From: a virus | Length of the DNA: 22,366 bases | Direction: 5' to 3' (one strand) | IMG/VR virus record: IMGVR_UViG_3300037278_000290 | Coordinates: 1 to 22,366 of that record | In this document: positions 1-6,740 of the stretch, piece by piece | Position numbering within the stretch: position 1 is the stretch's first letter | How the letters are laid out: every line of letters begins with the position of its first letter | Translations under genes and position numbers: made by a program | The notes under the pieces: generated by a model | What the model saw: the letters and a program-made list of their open reading frames with translations, nothing else | What the model was told of the DNA's origin: nothing | The model's database searches: none

Positions 1-574
1 CATTAGCAAAATCTGAACGTGGAGCATCTCGAACCATATTATACACAGAGCCAAGAGGCACTTCCCTGTTTCTTCCAAATGCTATCTCGGTTCCTATCAC
101 TCGTATGCGTTCATTATCTGCACTAAAGCGACTTGCGTACTCTAAAAGCAAGGACGCAAACCCAGGTAAACCTCCTATTGTATTATACTCTTTATGATCC
201 CTGTGAAACTTCATGTTTGCCGCGATCCACTCCTCTTTCGCTATTTCAGTGGCCCACTTAATACGATCAAACCCCGGAGTTCTAAACTCTTTATAATAGA
301 TTTCTACCAGTTTGTGAAAGATAGTTCCAAAGTCTAAGATCCAACTTTTCCCTATCTTTGGCGCGAACCCTTCAACCCATGTCATCATAAAGAGGGAGGG
401 ACAGGTTCTAAAGCAACTCATGATAGAGTTGTCAAGAATAAGCTCATAGGTACCTTCATCAGTGAGCTTTATCCAATGGATTGAGGGATTTGACGCGAGG
501 AGAGATTCGAGTGCTCTCATTTCAAAAGCACTAAATCCCGCGTCTACGTAGAGAGGAATGTTAAGATCGGGCAT
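1..574 (-). CDS. RecB/Cas4-like PD-(D/E)XK nuclease, C-terminus cut by window edge
   Basis: The reading frame is open for 191 codons from an ATG at 572-574 to the left edge, so the C-terminus is missing. The N-terminal half fits the PD-(D/E)XK nuclease superfamily (RecB/AddB/Cas4 type). A segment around residues 50-62 reads SIMSCFRTCPSLF, the usual 'S-x-C-P' entry helix. It is followed by a W-x-E-G-F segment, then LDFGTIFHKLVE, the conserved helix with the FGxxxH motif. A later VIGTEIAFG strand matches the 'E-hydrophobic' strand before the catalytic D and E-x-K, which should lie outside the window. Such phage proteins act as DNA exonucleases or recombination and repair nucleases. It overlaps the preceding gene by 14 nt, so it is the last visible gene of the leftward operon. 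The fold assignment is fairly secure; the exact activity is inferred. Confidence 0.7.
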   Translation of the reverse strand, partial: MPDLNIPLYVDAGFSAFEMRALESLLASNPSIHWIKLTDEGTYELILDNSIMSCFRTCPSLFMMTWVEGFAPKIGKSWILDFGTIFHKLVEIYYKEFRTPGFDRIKWATEIAKEEWIAANMKFHRDHKEYNTIGGLPGFASLLLEYASRFSADNERIRVIGTEIAFGRNREVPLGSVYNMVRDAPRSDFAN

Positions 575-986
575 TCTTATTCCTCTTCTCAACTTGTTCG
601 CCTCGAATAGCCTGTTCTATATCTGCAATTGCATCATAAAGTACATCTGATACCATCGGAACATTATTCATCCGATTGAGCACATTTTGAATTGCTAATT
701 TACCTGCTGAAGAAGCTTCAAATTCCATCAGCATAGCAACTCCCGAAGCTACTGCGGAGAGGTTATCATCAGGATCAGCATATCCCCGAATAAAAAAGTT
801 AGACAAATGAAGTTTCAAATGATTTATTCGCTCTTGGATAAACTTTTCGTCTGTAATACCTTTACGGTAATTATACTCTCCGTAATTCTCGGCGCCAAGA
901 GTGAATCGTTCAGCAACTCTGCGTATAAAACATTCAGGCACAAGATCGAGTCTAAGTGCCACTTTTGATGACTTAGCTTTTTCCAT
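561..986 (-). CDS. dATP/dGTP diphosphohydrolase N-terminal-domain protein (DUF5664-like)
   Basis: A 141-aa protein whose residues about 8-95 follow the phage dATP/dGTP diphosphohydrolase N-domain pattern. RLDLVPECFIRRVAERFTLG is followed by AENYGEYNYRKGI, then a helix with a conserved His (HLKLHLSNFF), then D-x-D-N and a hydrophobic helix ending MLMEFE. MazG-like all-alpha members remove pyrophosphate from purine dNTPs. A characterised relative (MazZ) supplies dGMP for 2-aminoadenine synthesis in some phages, but the family is widespread in phages with ordinary bases. The start is ATG with AAGGAG seven bases upstream. It overlaps the nuclease gene downstream. No purZ-like gene is visible here, so base modification is not supported by this window alone. 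Confidence 0.65.
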   Translation of the reverse strand: MEKAKSSKVALRLDLVPECFIRRVAERFTLGAENYGEYNYRKGITDEKFIQERINHLKLHLSNFFIRGYADPDDNLSAVASGVAMLMEFEASSAGKLAIQNVLNRMNNVPMVSDVLYDAIADIEQAIRGEQVEKRNKNARS

Positions 987-1013
987 CTCAAAACTCCTTC
1001 TTTTTAATAAACA

Positions 1014-1045
1014 CCCCCATGCTTCGCATGTAGCGGAGCTTGGGG
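1014..1045 (-). terminator. GC-rich hairpin between two leftward genes, possible weak terminator
   Basis: On the minus strand the sequence starts CCCCAAGC and ends GCATGGGG, giving a stem with one A-A mismatch, followed by TGTTTATT. It lies between the stop of the zinc-ribbon gene (1059) and the ATG at 986. The U-tract is poor, so this may be an attenuator or an mRNA-stability hairpin instead. Confidence 0.35.
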
Positions 1046-1058
1046 TTACTTATTAGAG

Positions 1059-1661
1059 TTACTTCTTCGCTTGAGCTAGGAGCGCCATAATCTGCGCCGG
1101 GGTTAGGTTCGCCGCTAACATCGCTTTAAGCACTCCATCTGCTGTCGCGCTTGCTTTTGATGACTTAATGCTCTTTGTAACTTTGGTCGTTGTAGTGGTC
1201 GAGGTAGAGTAATCTTTTGCTGTAGACGCCTTAGGTAATGGAACTCCTGCGTATCTATGCGCATACTCAATCTTCCGAGTTTCTCTCTCTGCGAGCAGAC
1301 CTTGAAGAAGTGCTCTGTGATATTCTATCGCTAACTCTAAAGCGTCAGAGGACATTGTGGCTATTTTACGCTGTGCAAAAAGCCAGTCCATTCCTTCTAA
1401 GCGTATACTCTTCGCCCTACGTCTATAATGCGTCACTACGTCTGTTTCTTCATTATAGTGAGAATACTCTTTTGTTATGATCTCACGCAGAACCGAAACA
1501 TCTGAGCAACACTCTGTACACATAGAAGGGTCTATGTTTGACGCAAGATGCGTGCAATACATCAAAGAGCATTTAGTGCATCGAGCTATTTTGATCTCTT
1601 CTAGGAGATTTGACTCAAGACATGTGGGGCATACTTTATTTGATAAAGCTGATTCGGTCAT
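1059..1661 (-). CDS. Zinc-ribbon protein with low-complexity linker, function unknown
   Basis: 200 aa. The N-terminus carries a rubredoxin/zinc-ribbon-like set of cysteines: C11-P-T-C14, then C-T-K-C and a further C-T-E-C-C group before about residue 53. A helical middle (about 60-135) follows. A Ser/Thr/Lys-rich stretch with runs of Thr (about 150-172) then leads to a short C-terminal hydrophobic helix (AMLAANLTPAQIMALLAQ). The C-terminal helix after a flexible linker could be a docking tail. Its stop and start share bases with the neighbouring genes: the ATG at 1659-1661 overlaps the previous TAA. No specific family was recognised, and metal binding is inferred from Cys spacing only. Confidence 0.6.
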   Translation of the reverse strand: MTESALSNKVCPTCLESNLLEEIKIARCTKCSLMYCTHLASNIDPSMCTECCSDVSVLREIITKEYSHYNEETDVVTHYRRRAKSIRLEGMDWLFAQRKIATMSSDALELAIEYHRALLQGLLAERETRKIEYAHRYAGVPLPKASTAKDYSTSTTTTTKVTKSIKSSKASATADGVLKAMLAANLTPAQIMALLAQAKK

Positions 1662-2023
1662 TATCTAATCTCCTCAAAATCAACAGACTCACTGTAGTGT
1701 CCATTTGAGACTCCAAGCCAACGAAGAACTACTGTTCCTTTTATCGTACTAAGTCGGTAGAATGTCCATGTATATGATTTGTCAGATTCTAGTAAGGGTG
1801 TGAGAGGATACGAATTCGATTCTTCCGAAGCCATTAAAATTTCTGTCCCAATTAAATCTTCAAAATTCCCATTTACATCATTAAGACTCACACTCTCGCA
1901 ACAATTTTGCCAGTGGTATAGCATATGTCGCGTACCATCGGAAAGATGGAAGACAAGTTCATCACTATATTGTTGACCTGTAATTTTTGTGATTGTTTTA
2001 CCCACTAACTCTTCAAATTTCAT
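1661..2023 (-). CDS. DUF7448-family phage protein
   Basis: 120 aa from the ATG at 2021-2023, chosen because AGAAGGAG lies just upstream. The longer frame has a basic, unlikely N-terminus that overlaps the previous gene. The protein matches a common phage family recognisable by LVGKTITKI at the N-terminus, HLSDGTRHMLYHWQNCCESV in the middle, D-L-I-G-T-E-I-L-M-A, and the C-terminal YTWTFYRLSTIKG...VLRWLGVSNGHYSESVDFEE. The Cys-Cys-Glu-Ser core is a hallmark. The function is unknown. Members are usually encoded among small early genes, as here. Confidence 0.7.
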   Translation of the reverse strand: MKFEELVGKTITKITGQQYSDELVFHLSDGTRHMLYHWQNCCESVSLNDVNGNFEDLIGTEILMASEESNSYPLTPLLESDKSYTWTFYRLSTIKGTVVLRWLGVSNGHYSESVDFEEIR

Positions 2024-2060
2024 TTTGTACTCCTTCTTCTTTCGCGTTTGATTTAAACTC

Positions 2061-2285
2061 TTACGCCTTCGGTCCCAACGAAGCTGGAGGCATAGCCTTA
2101 TCCATCTCCTCTTGAACTGCAACCTCAATATTAAACGCAGCTAGGCGCCCATTAAGGTACAGTTCAAGCAACACTCGAATCAAAGGACTCATCTTATTTG
2201 CCGCTCGCACTTTACTTAGGAGCGCGAATTGCACCTTGGAGATACGAGTTGCGAGGATTACGGATTTAGTTGAGGAACCGGGCAT
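2061..2285 (-). CDS. Small ribbon-helix-helix-like protein
   Basis: 74 aa from the ATG at 2283-2285, which has AGGAG upstream within the end of the HNH gene. Residues about 10-45 (ILATRISKVQFALLSKVRAA, then SPLIRVLLELYLNG) have the strand-helix-helix pattern of Arc/MetJ-type repressors: a short strand with a basic residue, then two amphipathic helices joined by a short turn. The tail is acidic and Pro-rich. It follows the HNH gene without a gap and may regulate this or another phage operon. The assignment rests on pattern only. Confidence 0.5.
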   Translation of the reverse strand: MPGSSTKSVILATRISKVQFALLSKVRAANKMSPLIRVLLELYLNGRLAAFNIEVAVQEEMDKAMPPASLGPKA

Positions 2286-2289
2286 ATAA

Positions 2290-2745
2290 TTAATTCTCCT
2301 GTAGAATCTTTTTGTACTTGCTCTTATACAAGCCATATTTTTTCATAGATTCCTCAGGAGTTAATCCTGATTTTAAATCTTCTTCTAGCTTGCGTTTCAA
2401 AGACATTTGGCGAGCTTTCAACTTAATCATGTAGTCTGATCGTAAAAGATTCTCGGCATGAGTTATAGGCTCCATGTGATCTGGATTTACACAAGCTTTA
2501 TTCTTGCACTTATGATCTAACTCTAGTTTATAGTTAAATCCTTTATGCATTTGCCTATAGAACATAGCATGGGCCGCAAAAGTCAGGCCCATGAATTTTA
2601 TTCTTCCATAGCCTTTTACAGTCTGGCCTAGCCATATCCAGCAAGGTGTGCTATAACCTAGGTCGGTTATTCGGTAATTCTTTTGTCGCTCTAGTTCAAG
2701 AGCTTTTTCTTCCTGAGTCTCGTATGGAATCATTTGGTAGGCCAT
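2290..2745 (-). CDS. HNH endonuclease
   Basis: 151 aa. Residues about 33-103 match the phage HNH_3-type nuclease: CWIWLG, a G-Y-G-R-I strand, A-H-A-M-F-Y, LELDHKCKNKACVNPDHMEP and H-A-E-N. The first H of the motif is in LELDH, the Asn and Cys are in CVNPDH, and the final His is in DHMEP. The C-terminal 45 residues are a basic helical extension likely to contact DNA. It could be a free-standing homing endonuclease or a DNA-processing nuclease. It is the first gene after the promoter at 2775-2803. The SD (AGGAGG) lies 14 nt from the ATG, longer than usual, so the alternative Met5 start is possible. Confidence 0.85.
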   Translation of the reverse strand: MAYQMIPYETQEEKALELERQKNYRITDLGYSTPCWIWLGQTVKGYGRIKFMGLTFAAHAMFYRQMHKGFNYKLELDHKCKNKACVNPDHMEPITHAENLLRSDYMIKLKARQMSLKRKLEEDLKSGLTPEESMKKYGLYKSKYKKILQEN

Positions 2746-2774
2746 AAGTCGTTACGCACCCTCCTACATCTTCG

Positions 2775-2803
2775 AGTGTACGTGCCTGCCGACCCCAAGT
2801 CAA
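2775..2803 (-). promoter_or_regulatory. Sigma70-type promoter A for the HNH-to-nuclease operon
   Basis: Read on the minus strand: -35 TTGACT at 2798-2803, a 17-nt spacer, and -10 TACACT at 2775-2780. It sits 30 nt upstream of the HNH start and just after the terminator of the FtsK operon. The same -35/-10 pair recurs at 6960-6988 and 11019-11048. Confidence 0.75.
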
Positions 2804-2819
2804 GCCCTTTATTCCCCTT

Positions 2820-2837
2820 TGTTTTCAACGACTTACG
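2820..2837 (-). promoter_or_regulatory. Conserved GTTGAAAACA box, copy A
   Basis: The minus strand reads CGTAAGTCGTTGAAAACA. Its GAAAACA end lies 16 nt upstream of the -35 of promoter A. The core is shared with copies at 7012-7020, 11094-11111 and 11441-11455. It is probably a site for a regulator, though its position relative to each promoter varies. Confidence 0.5.
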
Positions 2838-2855
2838 AAAAAAGCCCGTAGGGGC
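2838..2855 (-). terminator. Rho-independent terminator after the FtsK operon
   Basis: On the minus strand GCCC-CTAC-GGGC is followed directly by six T residues. It sits 28 nt past the stop of the FtsK-like gene. A further CCCC/GGGG pairing just upstream may lengthen the structure. The stem is short, but placement and U-tract are good. Confidence 0.65.
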
Positions 2856-2882
2856 ACCCCCTCACCCGAAGGGGACACCTCT

Positions 2883-4082
2883 TCACGCTTCAGTTAAATG
2901 AAACTGCTCTCTCAACACTTCATGCTGGTCTAAAATCATATTTATATCCTTCATCGTCACAAATGCGCTGTGCGCTCGCTTTACAGCGTCGGAGCCGGCG
3001 ATTTTGTAGAGATAGTCTCCTTTCCCTAAGAGCTTTTCCGCTCCGTTCTCGTCCAAGACAACTCTCGAATCTTGCATTGAAGGTAGTTTAAAGGCGATAC
3101 GAGCAGGAAAATTAGTCTTAGCATCGCCTGATAAAATCTTAACACTGGGTCTTTGGGTTGCAAGGATAATATGTATACCTGCCGCTCTGCTGATCTGAGC
3201 CAATCGCTGTAGTAGGGTTTCAATAGCTTCTGGCCTCTCTTTCTTTGGTAAAGTGTTTAGCCACTCTCTATCAGATTGAATTACGTCTGCGAATTCATCT
3301 ACAATGAGGATTTTATAATTAAAAACCCCATGCCTATTATCTGAAGAGGGCACTCCGTGTCGAGAGTTCCACTCTTTAACATTTCTAGCCACTCCACTCA
3401 TTGTTGTAGTGCGGTATCTAACTTCTGCTATAAGTAACTCAAGACAATCCCGGACTTCGTGGATGTTTCGATTTACTTGTTTTACATGAGGGAGGCGCTC
3501 GAAAAGTACTAGATCGAGTTGTTTTGTATCACAGAGTATAAACTCCAACTCCTTCGGAGAGTGGCGAAGCGCCAAACTACAGATTGCCTGAGAGGTGAAG
3601 ATGCTTTTGCCTGAGTTAGTTGCTCCTCCTATGAGAAGGTGCGGTTGCTCAGATAGATCCATGTATAGCTTGGTGCCCTTCGTGCCCACGCCCATTAGGA
3701 TTGGGAGGGTCATAGCTCTTCCCTCGGTGGTGGAGAAGAGATTAAATAAACACTCATCAAATCGGACAATCTCCCTCTGAGAGCGAGGGACTGCGATAGT
3801 AATTGAACCTAAGTCCCTAGAGACGATGATTGACTCTACTGAGAGAGCTAGAGCTAGATCATCCTCTCTAGCATAAATCGTGCTGAGGTTAGACGCAGGA
3901 GAGGGTTTAAAGTAGTACGTAGTTACTACCGGTCCCTCTTCTGCGCGTTCAAACGTGGCTATAAAATCAAACGAAGTCATCTTCATTGATAAGAGGATGA
4001 CTTCTTTTTGAATAGACTCGGGGTATTTTCCTAGTTCTGTTCCGAGGAGTTTCTGGATGAAGGGATTAAGAGGTGGGTTCAT
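2883..4082 (-). CDS. FtsK/SpoIIIE-type DNA translocase ATPase, soluble short form
   Basis: 399 aa. The motor domain spans about 100-380. It has Walker A GGATNSGKS at 152-160, Walker B KILIVDEFAD at 257-266, and the FtsK-typical ISRAAGIHIILATQRPS with the R-P-S after it (298-313). It also has NFPARIAFKL and the late DENGAEKLLGKGDYLY block. Full-length host FtsK has N-terminal membrane helices and a C-terminal gamma winged helix; both are absent here. The first 100 residues are an unrecognised domain. Such proteins pump double-stranded DNA. Because a separate terminase exists, this one probably acts on intracellular DNA, for example in segregation, transfer or recombination. The start has GGAGGAG upstream. 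It overlaps the 67-aa gene by 4 nt and closes the VWA operon. Confidence 0.9.
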   Translation of the reverse strand: MNPPLNPFIQKLLGTELGKYPESIQKEVILLSMKMTSFDFIATFERAEEGPVVTTYYFKPSPASNLSTIYAREDDLALALSVESIIVSRDLGSITIAVPRSQREIVRFDECLFNLFSTTEGRAMTLPILMGVGTKGTKLYMDLSEQPHLLIGGATNSGKSIFTSQAICSLALRHSPKELEFILCDTKQLDLVLFERLPHVKQVNRNIHEVRDCLELLIAEVRYRTTTMSGVARNVKEWNSRHGVPSSDNRHGVFNYKILIVDEFADVIQSDREWLNTLPKKERPEAIETLLQRLAQISRAAGIHIILATQRPSVKILSGDAKTNFPARIAFKLPSMQDSRVVLDENGAEKLLGKGDYLYKIAGSDAVKRAHSAFVTMKDINMILDQHEVLREQFHLTEA

Positions 4083-4282
4083 TTATACTGCTCCTCCAAA
4101 ATCTTAATCACATCTTCATACGGTTTATTTACTGAATTTACGACACAAGCCTCGGCAGTGTGTATGAATATCGCTGTCATACGCACTTTTCCACTCTTGG
4201 TGTACCAAATAGTTATACTAATCGCATCAAGTTTATCACCCATGATAGAGCGCACTTTTCGTTCAAATTGAGAGCGGTTCAT
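4079..4282 (-). CDS. Small conserved-operon protein, unknown
   Basis: 67 aa, with no family recognised. It begins with a basic helix (MNRSQFERKVRSIMGDKLDA), then strand-like segments (ISITIWYT, VRMTAIFI), and ends in an amphipathic helix (PYEDVIKILEEQYK), suggesting a compact alpha/beta fold. The SD AAGGGGAG lies four bases from the ATG. It overlaps both neighbours by 4 nt (ATGA), so it is translationally coupled between the VWA protein and the FtsK-like ATPase and may serve as their partner. Confidence 0.6.
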   Translation of the reverse strand: MNRSQFERKVRSIMGDKLDAISITIWYTKSGKVRMTAIFIHTAEACVVNSVNKPYEDVIKILEEQYK

Positions 4283-5112
4283 ATTTCTCCCCTTTCTACT
4301 TTACCTTTAAAGCTACTGTCAGAAAGCATCAAGCGTTTAGAGGGTGCGAGATATTTAAGGCCACTTTTGATTGAGCCTCTCGTTAGATCAAGAAAAATGC
4401 CTCCTGTCATTTCAGCGATGTGTTTCATTTCAGAGATAGGACCAATGTGATAGTAAGAGGATTCATCCTTATCTGCAATAAAAACCGTATCAATTGGAAT
4501 ACCCATTTCTTTTGCAGTACGGAGGATTTGATCTTTCTTTGAGGTCTGTTCTGGAGAACCATCGCTGAATGCGATTAAGCGCGTGGCCTTTGGCTCTGCG
4601 CGAAGTGCCGCTTCAATTACTTGATAGAGTGGTGTTCCTCCTGTAGCTTCAACAGAAGGTTCTGTTATTTCAGAAGCGAGGAGAATTATATCTGAGGTTA
4701 GAGTGGCTGATTCTATGTTTTTTGGTAGTGATAGGGCGCAATTCTCTTTGTAATCGTATGCACCTTTAGGATTTAGAAGGTGCACCGCCACTGCGGTTGC
4801 GTTTGGGGTGCAATTTTTAAGAAACTCCACAACACCCTGCTTCGCAGCATCTAACTTAGGGCCGTCCATAGAGCCAGAATTGTCGAAGATAATCCGTAGT
4901 CTATCTGGAGCTTCGCTTGGGGAGATAAAGGACTTGGCTCTAGCGAGGGCCGCGTCTTCAGCTTTTACAGTGGAACTGGTCTCGAAGCCTTTGTTTTTAA
5001 AGGCTTCTGCTTTAAGTTGTGCTTCAGCCGCGGCTGCTTGAGCTTTACGTAATTCAATCATTGCAGCTTTAGCTAAGTTATTCCCCTTTGGGGGTGTGAA
5101 TGGAGCGACCAT
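4279..5112 (-). CDS. VWA (von Willebrand factor A) domain protein
   Basis: 277 aa. A helical, Ala/Lys-rich N-terminus (residues 10-65) precedes a VWA domain. The metal-ion-dependent adhesion site is complete: D77-x-S79-x-S81 in DNSGSM, the Thr in TGGTPLY (T160), and the Asp in FSDG (182-185). Strands RLRIIF, ATAVAVHLL, TRLIAFSD and PIDTVFI alternate with helices as expected. VWA proteins bind partners through the metal site and often work beside AAA+ or other ATPases. Here the gene is coupled to an FtsK-type ATPase and follows a J-domain gene, suggesting an assembly or remodelling role, which is inferred. SD GAAGG is present upstream of ATG. Confidence 0.85.
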   Translation of the reverse strand: MVAPFTPPKGNNLAKAAMIELRKAQAAAAEAQLKAEAFKNKGFETSSTVKAEDAALARAKSFISPSEAPDRLRIIFDNSGSMDGPKLDAAKQGVVEFLKNCTPNATAVAVHLLNPKGAYDYKENCALSLPKNIESATLTSDIILLASEITEPSVEATGGTPLYQVIEAALRAEPKATRLIAFSDGSPEQTSKKDQILRTAKEMGIPIDTVFIADKDESSYYHIGPISEMKHIAEMTGGIFLDLTRGSIKSGLKYLAPSKRLMLSDSSFKGKVERGEI

Positions 5113-5150
5113 TTTATACCTTCTTTCGTTTTAGAATGAAGATTTAACTC

Positions 5151-5180
5151 TTCCTCCCGCGCAGCAGAGCTACGGAGGAG
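5151..5180 (-). other. Hairpin between J-domain and VWA genes
   Basis: TCCTCC at 5152-5157 can pair with GGAGGA at 5174-5179, with an inner GCAGC/GCTAC pairing that includes one wobble. There is no U-tract, so it is more likely a processing or stability hairpin than a terminator. Confidence 0.3.
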
Positions 5181-5186
5181 ACTAAG

Positions 5187-5840
5187 TTAAGCTGGTGTGA
5201 GTGATTTTGTATAGAGCTGATAGAGGTAGTTTAACTCCGCCATCGCAGCTCCATTACCGTTGTTTCTATCTGGATGTAGTTCCATAGCTTTGCGGCGATA
5301 TACTTTCTTAAGCTCGTCGTTGGAAGCACTTTTTACCCAGATTACTTCTTCGTTCAGTTTGAGCGCCAAGGCGTTCCATAGAGCTTCCCCACTTAACTCG
5401 CCTATTGAAGCCGAAGGTTTATAAAAGAATTCTTCTTCTTTAAACTTAATCTCCACCTGCCCTTGGGCCTTCGGCTCTGGCTTCGGTGGGGGTTCCACCC
5501 AGTTTAAGGGAGTTTTATTTTTTACCTTCTCCTCAAGCTTTATAATTTGCTTGATCTGAAGATACTTTAAACCCCCTCCCACGTAGATAGAATTTATTAC
5601 CGCTAAAATCCTTTTCCCTTGTATCCCTAAGAGAGTGGTGATAAAAGTAGCTACGTCATACTCTCTGTTTGAAAGGTTGATTTCTTTAAAGAGTGAACTG
5701 ATAAAGTTAAAGGTAACTTTTTCAGTTTTGTCATAAAACCAAATTGTATTTGTTCTTCCGTCGGAGGACATGACAAATTGATACATATCTTCGTCTGGAT
5801 TTAGAGGGTTTTCATGCACAATTTCGTAATAAAGAACCAC
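5187..5840 (-). CDS. J-domain (DnaJ-like) protein with C-terminal J domain
   Basis: 217 aa from a GTG start; AAGGGG lies 10 nt upstream, and no better ATG is in frame. The C-terminus (about 153-212) is a J domain. LWNALALKLN corresponds to helix I. SNDELKKVYRRKAMELHPDRN gives helix II and the diagnostic H189-P190-D191 loop, followed by helix III (AMAELNYLYQLYTKSL). Residues 1-100 form an unrecognised alpha/beta domain, and about 108-130 is a Pro/Lys linker (PPPKPEPK). J proteins recruit and stimulate host Hsp70 (DnaK). The unusual C-terminal placement means the N-terminal domain would be the cargo binder. It precedes the VWA and FtsK genes in the same direction. Confidence 0.85.
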   Translation of the reverse strand: MVLYYEIVHENPLNPDEDMYQFVMSSDGRTNTIWFYDKTEKVTFNFISSLFKEINLSNREYDVATFITTLLGIQGKRILAVINSIYVGGGLKYLQIKQIIKLEEKVKNKTPLNWVEPPPKPEPKAQGQVEIKFKEEEFFYKPSASIGELSGEALWNALALKLNEEVIWVKSASNDELKKVYRRKAMELHPDRNNGNGAAMAELNYLYQLYTKSLTPA

Positions 5841-5876
5841 AGGGCCACAGCCCCTTTCCCCCTCTCGACGAGGGCA

Positions 5877-5902
5877 GAAAAAGATCTCCAGCTTCGCTGG
5901 AG
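5877..5902 (-). terminator. Rho-independent terminator upstream of the J-domain gene
   Basis: On the minus strand CTCCAGC-GAA-GCTGGAG forms a 7-bp stem (5886-5902), followed by ATCTTTTTC. It ends the transcript of the 205-aa gene (stop 6026) before the J-domain GTG at 5840. Confidence 0.7.
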
Positions 5903-5925
5903 GCTTTAACTTAGCAAAGCTTCCA

Positions 5926-5963
5926 CTCTTCCAGCGAAGCTGGTTTGCTTCTAACTGGAAGAG
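5926..5963. repeat. 9-bp inverted repeat carrying a second CCAGC/GCTGG hairpin
   Basis: CTCTTCCAG (5926-5934) and CTGGAAGAG (5955-5963) are perfect inverted repeats. The left arm overlaps TCCAGC-GAA-GCTGG, a mirror of the neighbouring terminator stem, so the two stems could form alternative structures. Confidence 0.45.
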
Positions 5964-6025
5964 GGATGCAATCCTAAATGCTAGGTGAGATTACAGCTTT
6001 GGCGGTCACCCGCCACATCTATGAT

Positions 6026-6643
6026 TTATGCCTGGAGATTCAGCCCAGCAATAAGCTTCGCCAAATCCTCTGCCGAAAGCTGTCCAAGCATACCAGCGAG
6101 CTTCTTCAGCGGGGAACCGCCAACCTTACGCTTGGGGCTTTCATTGAGATAATCACGAAGATCAATTGTCTCTCCGTCATGTGCAAACAGAGTTTCAGTC
6201 TCATCAAGCTCCGCCTGAAGCTGATTGGCTTTTTGCGTTTGCAGAGCTTGGATGCCCTTGTTTACAATAAAGAGTCTCTGCTCTTCATCAGGGATGAGTT
6301 CCGAAAATCCATCAAGAGTTTCAAGAGTATAAAACACGTAGGTGTTTTCAGAGAGGCGAGTGTTTCCATCCTCCTCCGCCTTTACCCAAGCTTTCTTATC
6401 CTGAGTCTCTGCGAGGATACGAGGAGTTTCGAGCAGCTTACCTGCGGTGCCGTCGGAGTTCTTGGTACCAAGAGCTTTATATTCATCCTTTCCTTTTTCA
6501 TTCGTTACAGCTACGCCGTAGGTGCGATAGGTCTTCTTATCCACAGATAGGTCTTTTGAAGACTGAGGCTGCGGCGCCGTATCGAGAGTGGTGGTGTCAG
6601 TTGAGGGAGCGGTTGTTTCCATCAGTTCCAATTCATTCGACAT
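6026..6643 (-). CDS. Unknown acidic phage protein
   Basis: 205 aa from the ATG at 6641-6643 (GAGGA upstream). A longer in-frame extension is Arg/Leu-rich, runs through a hairpin, and is rejected. The first 35 residues are Thr/Ser/Pro-rich and probably disordered. The middle has strand-like VKAEEDGNTRLSENTYVFYTLETLDGFSELIPD-type sequence, then a long helix (ALQTQKANQLQAELDETETL). A basic segment (ESPKRKVGGSPLKKL) precedes the terminal helix GMLGQLSAEDLAKLIAGLN. No family was recognised. It is the second gene after the promoter at 6960-6988. Confidence 0.65.
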   Translation of the reverse strand: MSNELELMETTAPSTDTTTLDTAPQPQSSKDLSVDKKTYRTYGVAVTNEKGKDEYKALGTKNSDGTAGKLLETPRILAETQDKKAWVKAEEDGNTRLSENTYVFYTLETLDGFSELIPDEEQRLFIVNKGIQALQTQKANQLQAELDETETLFAHDGETIDLRDYLNESPKRKVGGSPLKKLAGMLGQLSAEDLAKLIAGLNLQA

Positions 6644-6670
6644 TTGTAAATCCTCTTTAGCTAAAGATAA

Positions 6671-6682
6671 CCCCCGAAGGGG
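6671..6682 (-). other. UUCG tetraloop hairpin in the leader of the 205-aa gene
   Basis: On the minus strand CCCC-TTCG-GGGG is followed by GTTATCTTT. It is a very stable small hairpin 28 nt upstream of the ATG at 6643, and could be an attenuator or an mRNA-protecting element. Confidence 0.4.
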
Positions 6683-6707
6683 TGGAGTCGTTTTGAGGGT
6701 ACTCCTT

Positions 6708-6730
6708 CTAAACCACAATATGTGGTTTAG
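6708..6730. other. 10-bp perfect hairpin between the 59-aa and 205-aa genes
   Basis: CTAAACCACA and TGTGGTTTAG flank a 3-nt loop. TACTC and GAGTA outside extend it past a small bulge. There is no U-tract on either strand, so an RNA-processing signal or operator is as likely as termination. Confidence 0.5.
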
Positions 6731-6740
6731 GAGTAGGACT

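Noticed and set aside
561-986. 2-aminoadenine (Z) genome
   Set aside because: Only a widespread family member is present; no purZ or partner gene lies in the window.
5978-6550. 190-codon open frame on the plus strand
   Set aside because: It lies opposite the 205-aa minus-strand gene, has no ribosome-binding site, and its protein lacks domain-like sequence; it is a shadow.
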